DNA from: Acidobacteriaceae bacterium
GTDB taxonomy: Bacteria > Acidobacteriota > Terriglobia > Terriglobales > Acidobacteriaceae
Length of the DNA: 6,346 bases
Reading direction: 5' to 3'
NCBI GenBank assembly: GCA_030049955.1
Contig: JASIJX010000150.1
Location: 1 to 6,346 of the forward strand
Below are positions 1-5,046 of this stretch, in pieces. Positions within the stretch are counted from its first letter, which is position 1. Each line of letters starts with the position of its first letter. The notes beneath the pieces were generated by a model. The model was given only the letters and a program-made list of their open reading frames with translations, did not search any database and was not told the origin of the DNA. The position numbers were made by a program, and so were the translations under genes.

Positions 1-1
1 G

Positions 2-67
2 CGCCAGCTCGCTGCGACTTTCTCCAAAAAAATTCAGGCCTCCATCCGAGGGGGTGTCGGCGTCTAA
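2..67 (+). CDS. Possible C-terminal end of an unidentified protein (partial)
   Basis: Frame 2 is open from the left edge and reads about 21 residues (RQLAATFSKKIQASIRGGVGV) before a TAA at 65-67. The composition, a basic amphipathic stretch followed by a Gly/Val tail, looks more like a real protein terminus than the other two forward frames. This short tail does not let me name a family. It would be the gene upstream of the M16 peptidase, separated from it by about 165 bases, which makes a tight operon with it unlikely. A chance open frame remains possible. Confidence 0.3.
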   Translation, partial: RQLAATFSKKIQASIRGGVGV

Positions 68-233
68 TGGAACGAGCTGGTTGAAGTCCCCAATCACGCT
101 TCCAGTATTTCACCACCGCATTTCCGAAGTCAGCCAGCGAGGCTAAACCACTGATTCCTTGTCAGTTGCAGGTTTGCTGTTCCGAGCGTGTCCCTTCGGC
201 CCTGTTGCCCTACAATCAAACTTGAGAGCGGGT
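68..233. other. Intergenic region upstream of the M16 peptidase gene
   Basis: No convincing gene is seen in this stretch. An in-frame extension of the peptidase back to a TTG at 159 is possible but reads unlike the family's N-terminus. The region holds a TTCCGAGCG-type element (180-197) that recurs at 1720-1736, and a -10-like TACAAT at 211-216. A long minus-strand open frame beginning inside the peptidase and reaching 143 is an antisense shadow. Confidence 0.5.
211..216 (+). promoter_or_regulatory. Candidate -10 element of the M16 peptidase gene
   Basis: TACAAT matches the bacterial -10 consensus at five of six positions. It lies about 18 bases before the preferred TTG start at 234, leaving room for a short leader containing GAGAGCGGG (224-232). 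At 17-18 bases upstream I see only GTGTCC/CGTGTC, which is a poor -35. If the promoter is real, the far upstream TTG at 159 cannot be the start used from this transcript. Confidence 0.3.
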
Positions 234-1514
234 TTGACCTTGAACAACGAGCGCAACCTTCGCCGTACTGTATTGCCGAACGGTCTGATTGTCCTGACTG
301 AGCGCATGGAGCATCTGCGTTCTGTCGCCATGGGTGTGTGGATCAAATCTGGTTCGCGCTGCGAACCGGCTGAGATCAACGGCATCTCGCATTTTGTGGA
401 GCACATGGTCTTCAAGGGCACGCGCTCGCGCACCGCGCAGCACATTGCCCGCGAGATGGACGCCATCGGCGGCAACCTGGACGCCTTCACCAGCAAGGAG
501 ACCATCTGCTTCAACGTCAAGTCGCTCGCCGACCACGTTCCCATTGCGATGGACATTCTCACCGACCTGGTGATGAACCCAATCTTTGCTCCGCCCGACA
601 TCGAGCGCGAACGCGGCGTCATTCTCGAAGAGATCAAGATCGACGAAGACAACCCCGATGTGCTGGTGCACGAGCTGTTCACGCAAAATTTCTGGAAGAA
701 CCATCCGCTAGGCAAGCCCATCCTGGGCACCACTGAGACCGTCGGCCGTCTCGCGCAGAGCCAGCTCTTCGCGTACCACAACGACCGCTTCCACGCGGGG
801 AACATTATCTTTTCTGCGGCCGGAAACCTCGATCACGACCAGTTCACAGCGGCAGTGGCGGAAAAGTTTTCGGGTCTCGCCGGTGGCGAAACGCCAGTGG
901 AGCTTTCCGCTCCCTTGCCCAGCGCGCGCATCCTGCTGCGCAACAAAAAATCATTGGAGCAGGTGCAGATCTGCCTCGGCGTGCCTGCGCCGCCTATCAC
1001 CGATAACAACCGCTACGCCACACTCATCCTCAATACCGTGCTGGGCGGCGGAATGAGTTCGCGCCTGTTTCAAACCATCCGCGAAGAGCGCGGCATGGCC
1101 TACTCGGTCTACTCTGACTTGAGCCCCTACCGTGACACCGGAACCCTCTGCGTCTATGCCGGGACCTCGGCCAGCAAGGTGATGGAGACGGTCGACCTGG
1201 TCATCAACGAGTTCCGCAAGCTGAAGGAAGAGCTGTTAAGCGAGGAGGAACTGACCCGCGCCAAGGACCAGGTGAAGGGCAACATCCTGCTCGGCCTCGA
1301 AAGCTCGAACTCCCGCATGGCTAACCTGGCCCGGCAGGAAATGTACTTCCGCCAGTTCTTCACAGTCGACGAGATCATCGCCCGCATCGGCGAGGTAACG
1401 GCGGCGCAGGTGCAGATGATGGCGCAGCGCCTCTTCGTGCCCGACGCCATCGCCATAACCCTGCTAGGCCGGCTGGACAAACTGAAGCTGAACCGCTCAC
1501 AGCTCGAATGCTGA
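234..1514 (+). CDS. M16 family zinc metallopeptidase (pitrilysin/processing-peptidase type)
   Basis: The product is a peptidase of the M16B type, about 426 residues, the usual size for YmxG/processing-peptidase-like single-module members. The inverted zinc motif HxxEH is seen as HFVEH (His53, Glu56, His57 from the 234 start). The expected distal glutamate ligand is in ERGVILEEI (Glu132/Glu133). The N-terminal segment RRTVLPNGLIVLTERM and the second-domain segments GGGMSSRLFQ (about 272-281) and RGMAYSVYS (about 286-294) are typical. No signal peptide is visible, so it probably acts in the cytoplasm on peptides or small proteins. Its substrate cannot be told from sequence. The start is uncertain: TTG at 234 has GAGAG at a five-base distance, TTG at 240 is equally family-like (NNERNLRRTV), and TTG at 159 gives 451 residues with a non-family extension. 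The stop is followed at once by the octamer repeats. Confidence 0.93.
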   Translation: MTLNNERNLRRTVLPNGLIVLTERMEHLRSVAMGVWIKSGSRCEPAEINGISHFVEHMVFKGTRSRTAQHIAREMDAIGGNLDAFTSKETICFNVKSLADHVPIAMDILTDLVMNPIFAPPDIERERGVILEEIKIDEDNPDVLVHELFTQNFWKNHPLGKPILGTTETVGRLAQSQLFAYHNDRFHAGNIIFSAAGNLDHDQFTAAVAEKFSGLAGGETPVELSAPLPSARILLRNKKSLEQVQICLGVPAPPITDNNRYATLILNTVLGGGMSSRLFQTIREERGMAYSVYSDLSPYRDTGTLCVYAGTSASKVMETVDLVINEFRKLKEELLSEEELTRAKDQVKGNILLGLESSNSRMANLARQEMYFRQFFTVDEIIARIGEVTAAQVQMMAQRLFVPDAIAITLLGRLDKLKLNRSQLEC

Positions 1515-1520
1515 AAAGCA

Positions 1521-1568
1521 GGGACCAAGGGACCAAGGGAACGAGGGAACAAGGGAACGAGGGAACGA
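1521..1568 (+). repeat. Six tandem 8-bp units (GGGAACGA family), left arm
   Basis: There are six back-to-back octamers with no interruption: GGGACCAA, GGGACCAA, GGGAACGA, GGGAACAA, GGGAACGA, GGGAACGA. They vary only at unit positions 5 and 7 (A/C and A/G). The array starts seven bases after the peptidase stop. The same units occur in reverse orientation between about 1638 and 1714, so this is one arm of a long imperfect inverted repeat. An open frame runs through it, but its translation (RDQGTKGTREQGNEG) is low-complexity repeat reading, not a protein. Confidence 0.9.
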
Positions 1569-1575
1569 GAAAACC

Positions 1576-1590
1576 AGAACTGCCAGTTCT
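1576..1590. repeat. Small stem-loop between the repeat arms
   Basis: AGAACT (1576-1581) and AGTTCT (1585-1590) are perfectly complementary around a three-base GCC loop. It lies between the two octamer arrays and could help nucleate folding of the large hairpin. No run of T directly follows, so it is not a classical intrinsic terminator. Confidence 0.45.
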
Positions 1591-1610
1591 CTTCCCTTTA
1601 GCTCGCTTGC

Positions 1611-1740
1611 CCCCTCGCTCCACGGTCCGACGTTCCATCGTTCCCAGGCTCCTTGGTCCCTGTCTCCTCGGTCCCTCGTTCCCTTGGTCCCTTGTTCCCT
1701 GCCTTCTTTGTCCCTGCCTTTCCGAGCGTTCCCTTCCCCA
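1611..1740 (-). repeat. Degenerate array of the same octamers in inverse orientation, right arm
   Basis: On the plus strand this reads as CCC-rich units: TCGTTCCC (1638-1645), TTGGTCCC (1653-1660), TCGGTCCC (1668-1675), TCGTTCCC (1676-1683), TTGGTCCC (1684-1691), TTGTTCCC (1692-1699) and TTTGTCCC (1707-1714). These are reverse complements of the left-arm units. Some are followed by seven-base variants, giving 15-base composite units such as TTGGTCCCTGTCTCC. Bases 1668-1699 pair with 1521-1552 over 32 bp with three mismatches. The core 1672-1694 against 1526-1548 is a perfect 23 bp. The flanks (1611-1637 and 1715-1740) are more degenerate. Confidence 0.85.
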
Positions 1741-1843
1741 ATTGCGTCCTCACGTTATAGCATTTTGTCGAATGGGCTGGGAGCTTCTGTCCTGCCCCGT
1801 ACGCATCCACGCTGAAATGCTGGAACGAGGCACACTAACACCA

Positions 1844-2380
1844 ATGAATCGTACGCTTTCTCTCTCTTGTTTTCGCCGCAGGGCGCAGCGGCCGGTTGTT
1901 TCCAACGGCTTTACGCTAATGGAACTGCTGATCGTCATCGCCATCATCCTGATCCTGATGCTCATGGCCATCCCGACCATCGGTAGCCTTAAGAAAAAGG
2001 CCAACGAGACCTCGGCCATCAATTCGATGAAGGTGATCAGCAGCTCCCAGCTCCAGTACGAATCGACATTCCCCACCACCGGCTTCGCCTGCACCATGCA
2101 AGCTCTCGGCGGCGACCCCGCATCCGGAGCGCCTTCGGCTACCGGTGCGCAGATCATCCCGCAGGACCTTGCCTCCGGCATAAAGTCCGGCTATATCTTC
2201 ACCATTGGGAACTGCACCAAAGTGAGCAACGGCGGTCAGGACCGCATCACCGGGTACACCGTCACAGCCGTTCCTGAGACTGTGGGCAAGACCGGCGACC
2301 GCGGCTTCTGCAGTGATCAATTTGGCGAAATTAAATTCGATCCTGCGGGCGGCACCAACTGCAGCCAGCCTCTGCAATGA
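1844..2380 (+). CDS. Type IV pilin / pseudopilin with class III prepilin signal
   Basis: This is a 178-residue prepilin. The leader of 22 residues contains a basic RRR stretch and ends in Gly. It is followed by FTLMELLIVIAIILILMLMAIP, which has the prepilin-peptidase site (G|F), Glu at mature position 5, and the hydrophobic N-terminal helix of type IV pilins and type II secretion pseudopilins. The soluble part contains SGIKSGYIFTIGNC and ends in FCSDQFGEIKFDPAGG and a Cys near the terminus. Four cysteines in the mature part could form two disulfides. It should be inserted in the inner membrane, processed by PilD, and assembled into a pilus or pseudopilus. The ATG at 1844 was chosen because sequence before it is unlike a leader; an ATG at 1817 in the same frame would add nine residues. 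The stop overlaps lolA. No other pilus genes are in view, so major versus minor pilin cannot be decided. Confidence 0.88.
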   Translation: MNRTLSLSCFRRRAQRPVVSNGFTLMELLIVIAIILILMLMAIPTIGSLKKKANETSAINSMKVISSSQLQYESTFPTTGFACTMQALGGDPASGAPSATGAQIIPQDLASGIKSGYIFTIGNCTKVSNGGQDRITGYTVTAVPETVGKTGDRGFCSDQFGEIKFDPAGGTNCSQPLQ

Positions 2381-3066
2381 GGGCCCGGTTCCATCGCGGG
2401 TGCGGCAGCCTGCTCACGGCTGCCGCGCTACTGTTGCCTGCTGTCTGCCTGGCCGCAACGGCGCCCGCGCCGCCGGTCCACGAGCCTACGGTTCGTGATC
2501 TCGCCGAGCGCGTCGACCATCACTACAACGCGCTGCGTTCGCTCAAGGCGGAATTTTCCGAGTCGTACCAGGGTCTGGGCATGAACCGCAGCGAAAGCGG
2601 CACGCTGTTACTGCGCAAGCCCGGCCGCATGAAGTGGGAATACACGTCTCCCTCGGGCAAGGTCTTCGTGCTCGACGGCAAGTACGCATGGTTCTACAGC
2701 CCCGGTGACCCGCAGGTGCAGCGCACCCCGGCCAAGGAGCTGGACGACCTGCGCTCGCCGCTGCGCTTCCTGCTGGGCCACACCGAGCTTGAAAAGGAAT
2801 TGAACAACCTCGCGCTCGCGCCGGCAGCGAACGGCACATTTACTCTCAGCGGTCAGCCCAAGGGACAGGAGAACCGCGTCCGTCGGCTGAGCCTGAGCGT
2901 GACGGCTGACGGAGCCATCACCGGAATCGAAATTGACGAAACCGATGGCGCTATAACGCGGTTCAGTTTTGCCGCCCAGCAGCCGAACGCAGCCATTCCA
3001 CCGGATTCCTTCCAATTCACGCCACCCAAGGGTGTGCCGGTAGTAGAGGCCACGCCGCCCGTATAG
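2377..3066 (+). CDS. lolA: LolA-like outer-membrane lipoprotein carrier protein
   Basis: This is a 229-residue periplasmic chaperone that would accept lipoproteins released by LolCDE at the inner membrane and carry them to the outer membrane. A Sec signal peptide is seen (basic MRARFHR, then a Leu/Ala-rich core, with probable cleavage near VCLA-ATA). The cysteine there does not sit in a lipobox. The mature protein shows the LolA pattern: a helix with LRSLKAEFSESY, then SGTLLLRKPGRMKWEY, KVFVLDGKYAWFYSPGD, LRSPLRFLLG, and a terminal FQFTPPKGVPVVEA. The length is close to the family's usual 200-220 residues. The ATG overlaps the pilin TGA as ATGA, so translation is probably coupled to the pilin. 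It ends three bases from the stop codon of the convergent methyltransferase gene. No LolB or LolCDE gene is nearby. Confidence 0.9.
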   Translation: MRARFHRGCGSLLTAAALLLPAVCLAATAPAPPVHEPTVRDLAERVDHHYNALRSLKAEFSESYQGLGMNRSESGTLLLRKPGRMKWEYTSPSGKVFVLDGKYAWFYSPGDPQVQRTPAKELDDLRSPLRFLLGHTELEKELNNLALAPAANGTFTLSGQPKGQENRVRRLSLSVTADGAITGIEIDETDGAITRFSFAAQQPNAAIPPDSFQFTPPKGVPVVEATPPV

Positions 3067-3069
3067 CAC

Positions 3070-3648
3070 TCAATAGATGCCCGGAATGAGCCGCTTTGTG
3101 CTGCGGCTATAGCGTTCGTACTCCACTCCAAACGTCACTCTGAGCGCAGCTTCCTCGACATGAATGCGATACAGGATAGCCAGAGTGGGTGGAATGAGGA
3201 TGACGGCAAAACAGGCCCATGTACGCGTGTGAAGGGCGCAGGCCAGGAGAATCAATTCCAGGCCTAGATACGAGGGATGACGCAGGATGCTGTAGAGTCC
3301 GCTCCGCTCCAGTTGCTGATCTGCACGCATCGCTACGTTCGCGCTAAAGGCCCTGCCAAGCGTAACGATTGCTGTTGCACGAACTCCTAAACCGATGGCA
3401 AGAGTGCAGAGAGCCACCGGCCGCAGCCAGCTATAACTGCCGGGCATGTCAACCGGCAGAAATGTGTGCATCCACTGGTCAATCCTGAACGATGCAATAA
3501 ACACCATCCAGAGAATGATCTGCGATCCGCGGTCTAGTACCTTGCCCTGACCCCAGCCCGTTGTTGTCCCCAGGGTAAGGAGGATTTCTCCCACAGTCCA
3601 CACAAAGGTCAGCGCGCCAAAAAAGAATTCAAGGTTCATGCTCGTCAT
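3070..3648 (-). CDS. ICMT/PEMT-like integral membrane methyltransferase
   Basis: This is a 192-residue membrane protein of the isoprenylcysteine carboxyl methyltransferase / phospholipid methyltransferase superfamily. Several hydrophobic segments (about 6-27, 43-55, 77-97, 128-140 and 144-161) precede or flank the signature LGRAFSANV (98-106), SGLYSILRHPSYLG (116-129) and the C-terminal HVEEAALRVTFGVEYERY (163-180). These are the cofactor-binding RHPxYxG and the Glu-containing motif of the family. It would transfer a methyl group from S-adenosylmethionine to a membrane substrate. Bacterial members are mostly uncharacterised, and the substrate (lipid, isoprenoid or other) is unknown. ATG at 3648 is chosen because AGGAGG (complement of 3655-3660) sits six bases upstream; an open frame to 3804 runs through the operator region and is not needed. 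It is divergent from the two-component system and convergent with lolA. Confidence 0.85.
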   Translation of the reverse strand: MTSMNLEFFFGALTFVWTVGEILLTLGTTTGWGQGKVLDRGSQIILWMVFIASFRIDQWMHTFLPVDMPGSYSWLRPVALCTLAIGLGVRATAIVTLGRAFSANVAMRADQQLERSGLYSILRHPSYLGLELILLACALHTRTWACFAVILIPPTLAILYRIHVEEAALRVTFGVEYERYSRSTKRLIPGIY

Positions 3649-3654
3649 GATTCG

Positions 3655-3660
3655 CCTCCT
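3655..3660 (-). promoter_or_regulatory. Shine-Dalgarno site deciding the methyltransferase start
   Basis: On the minus strand this reads AGGAGG, a perfect Shine-Dalgarno core, with a six-base spacer (CGAATC) to the ATG at 3648. It fixes the start at MTSMNLEFFF rather than at the longer open frame or the ATG at 3639. Confidence 0.85.
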
Positions 3661-3673
3661 GATTTCACCGGTA

Positions 3674-3708
3674 CAGCTTTCCAAGCTGCCACTCACGCTC
3701 TCGCGTGA
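3674..3708. promoter_or_regulatory. Two adjacent stem-loops in the methyltransferase leader
   Basis: CAGCTT-TCC-AAGCTG (3674-3688) and TCACGC-TCTC-GCGTGA (3693-3708) are two perfect 6-bp stems with short loops, four bases apart. They lie 14-48 bases upstream of the Shine-Dalgarno of the minus-strand gene. They could shape the leader RNA, or the second could be a protein site, since it contains GTGAC. No U-tract follows on either strand, so a terminator is unlikely. Confidence 0.4.
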
Positions 3709-3756
3709 CGGTGAGAGAAGAATGTGCCAAATGGCCGGGAGGAAAACAGTAGCAGC

Positions 3757-3777
3757 TGTCATCGATGAGAGATGACG
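3757..3777. promoter_or_regulatory. Putative operator A (TGTCAT-N9-ATGACG)
   Basis: This is an inverted repeat with half-sites TGTCAT (3757-3762) and ATGACG (3772-3777). The inner bases extend it to GTCATC/GATGAC. It shares with operator B the pattern TGTCATC-N-AT-N5-ATGAC-R. It starts 108 bases before the divergent methyltransferase start codon. The dyad form fits a dimeric NarL/LuxR-type regulator such as the one encoded downstream, but the binding partner is inference. Confidence 0.6.
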
Positions 3778-3780
3778 GGC

Positions 3781-3800
3781 GTCACCATGACACCTGTCAT
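3781..3800. promoter_or_regulatory. Extra dyads between operators A and B
   Basis: Two overlapping inverted repeats are seen here: GTCA-CCA-TGAC (3781-3791) and ATGACA-CC-TGTCAT (3787-3800). The second shares its right half-site with operator B. Together with A and B this makes at least five copies of the ATGAC/GTCAT core in about 60 bases. Confidence 0.5.
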
Positions 3801-3815
3801 CCATTCCGCATGACA
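3795..3815. promoter_or_regulatory. Putative operator B (TGTCAT-N9-ATGACA)
   Basis: This is a perfect 6-bp inverted repeat, TGTCAT (3795-3800) and ATGACA (3810-3815), with the same nine-base gap as operator A. The start-to-start distance to A is 38 bp. It ends 43 bases before the kinase ATG, a position close to where the promoter of the two-component operon must be. It may therefore mediate autoregulation. I see no clear -10 element for either direction. Confidence 0.6.
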
Positions 3816-3858
3816 GTTTTGGGTTCCGTGACCGTTCCCGTGGTGGGATGATGGAGGC

Positions 3859-5046
3859 ATGAGCAAAGAACAGCTACATGCGGCGGAACGAATCGCGGCA
3901 GGGTCGGGCGCGCACATCACCGACACGAAGCGGAAGTTTCTCCGTGGCCGTTGGATCGTGCGCTGGGTGGCGTTGCTTTATGCCGCGTATCTCTTTGCCA
4001 TCCCGGCGTATCGGCATTCGCCTGCGGTCTGGATCGAGTTTGCGGTTCTTTATGCGGCCTTCGTCACTCTTTATTTTCTCGTGGCGGAGCTTGCAGGGCG
4101 CCGGCAAACCGTGGCGTTTGTGTTCTTTTTTCTCTTCGTCTTTTTTTATTACCCGCTCAACCAGCAAGCCCATGTGTTATTCGTCTACCCTTTCGCGATG
4201 CTTTGCCTTTTTCTCGTCCGTTTGCGCACGTTTTTCCTTGTGTTGGCGGCGATCATGGTTGCAGTCGCCGCGGAAACTCGATACCTCGGCCACACTTTTT
4301 CCATAGCGGAAACCATCCTCTTCTACTGCGTGTTCTTTGGGCTCAGCAACTTTGCCTTCGCCCAGCAGGCACGAACCAATTCTCTCCTGGAGCGCGCAAA
4401 TTCTGAGATCGAACGTCTGTCGCAGGAAGCCGAGCGCGAGCGCATTGCACGCGATCTGCATGATCTTCTCGGCCATACCCTGACTGTTATTACTGTGAAA
4501 CTCGATCTTGCCCGGCGGCTACTCTCCCGCGACGCGAACCGGGCATGGAACGAGATTGCAGAAGCCGAGCAGACCGCGCGAAATGCCCTTGCCGAGGTCA
4601 GAGAAGCCGTCTCTGGCTTCCGCGCCGAAGGTCTCGACGCAGAAATCAGCCGTGCCCGGCGAAGCCTGCTCGCGGCCGATGTCACGCTGACCACGGTTCT
4701 CGCTCCGGTCAAAATCTCGAAAAACCAAGCGAACGTGCTTTGCCTCGCCCTGCGCGAGGCCGTAACCAACATCGTCCGCCATGCTCACGCAACCGTGTGC
4801 AATGTTTCGCTCCTCGAAAGAGACGGGACAATTCATTTCACGATTGACGACGATGGGCTGGGTGGGAAGATTCGTGAAGGCAATGGCCTGCGTGGCATGC
4901 GCGAGCGAGTTGAATCCCTGGCTGGAACCATGAAGCTGACGGGCTCTGCGAATGGAGGAACAAGCCTTGAGCTGACTTTGCCGCTTGAGAGTTGGTCTCC
5001 GGCACAAACGGCTTCGCAATTTGCGGCAGAGGCGGATACCTTGTGA
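3859..5046 (+). CDS. desK: DesK-like membrane sensor histidine kinase (HisKA_3 type)
   Basis: This is a 395-residue sensor kinase. A basic 31-residue N-terminus is followed by a membrane domain of about five hydrophobic segments (roughly 33-50, 57-77, 85-98, 104-137 as one or two, and 148-168). A coiled-coil-like linker (SLLERANSEIERLSQEAE) follows. The dimerisation/phosphotransfer helix ERERIARDLHDLLGHTLTVI carries the phospho-acceptor His201. The ATPase domain has the N-box ALREAVTNIVRHAHA (Asn304), DDDGLGG (331-336), GNGLRGMRERV (341-351) and GGTSLELTLPL. The kinase core resembles Bacillus subtilis DesK, the membrane thickness/fluidity sensor (about 370 residues). The phosphatase motif is DxxxH (Asp202, His206), where DesK has Gln. 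There is no separate periplasmic sensor domain, so it probably senses a membrane state. The symbol marks the nearest known family; orthology is unproven. ATG 3859 has GGAGG only one base away. Confidence 0.88.
   Translation: MSKEQLHAAERIAAGSGAHITDTKRKFLRGRWIVRWVALLYAAYLFAIPAYRHSPAVWIEFAVLYAAFVTLYFLVAELAGRRQTVAFVFFFLFVFFYYPLNQQAHVLFVYPFAMLCLFLVRLRTFFLVLAAIMVAVAAETRYLGHTFSIAETILFYCVFFGLSNFAFAQQARTNSLLERANSEIERLSQEAERERIARDLHDLLGHTLTVITVKLDLARRLLSRDANRAWNEIAEAEQTARNALAEVREAVSGFRAEGLDAEISRARRSLLAADVTLTTVLAPVKISKNQANVLCLALREAVTNIVRHAHATVCNVSLLERDGTIHFTIDDDGLGGKIREGNGLRGMRERVESLAGTMKLTGSANGGTSLELTLPLESWSPAQTASQFAAEADTL

Larger units (their letters stand above)
1515..1843. other. Non-coding region between the M16 peptidase and pilin genes
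   Basis: These 329 bases are filled by the two octamer arrays up to about 1740. About 100 bases of unique sequence follow, before the pilin start. In that part I see a TATAGC (1756-1761) that could be a -10, without a matching -35, and GAGG (1827-1830) 13 bases before the pilin ATG. The open frame that continues upstream of the pilin is translated repeat and is not a gene. Confidence 0.7.

Noticed and set aside
143..805. 220-residue minus-strand open frame antisense to the M16 peptidase, and another in the same region (216-704).
   Set aside because: The composition is Ser/Arg-rich nonsense without family motifs, while the opposite strand encodes a clear M16 peptidase. These are shadows of a GC-rich gene.
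1509..1590. Intrinsic terminator after the M16 peptidase.
   Set aside because: The small stems TGCT-GAAA-AGCA (1509-1520) and AGAACT-GCC-AGTTCT (1576-1590) lack a following T-tract. The large octamer hairpin could stop transcription, but that cannot be judged from sequence.
1521..1714. CRISPR-like array.
   Set aside because: Units are 8 bp, back to back with no spacers, and occur in both orientations. No cas gene is nearby.
1508..1843. 112-codon in-frame extension upstream of the pilin.
   Set aside because: It translates the octamer arrays into low-complexity sequence, and a prepilin leader must sit directly before the G|FTLME site. The ATG at 1844 is the sensible start.
1770..1843. Sigma-54-type promoter for the pilin, as known for many pilA genes.
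   Set aside because: I looked for TGGCAC-N5-TTGCA and found only weak GG/GC spacings, with no convincing -24/-12 pair.
3649..3804. 52-residue N-terminal extension of the methyltransferase.
   Set aside because: The extension runs through the dyad cluster and leader hairpins. The internal ATG at 3648 has a perfect AGGAGG and yields a normal-length family member.
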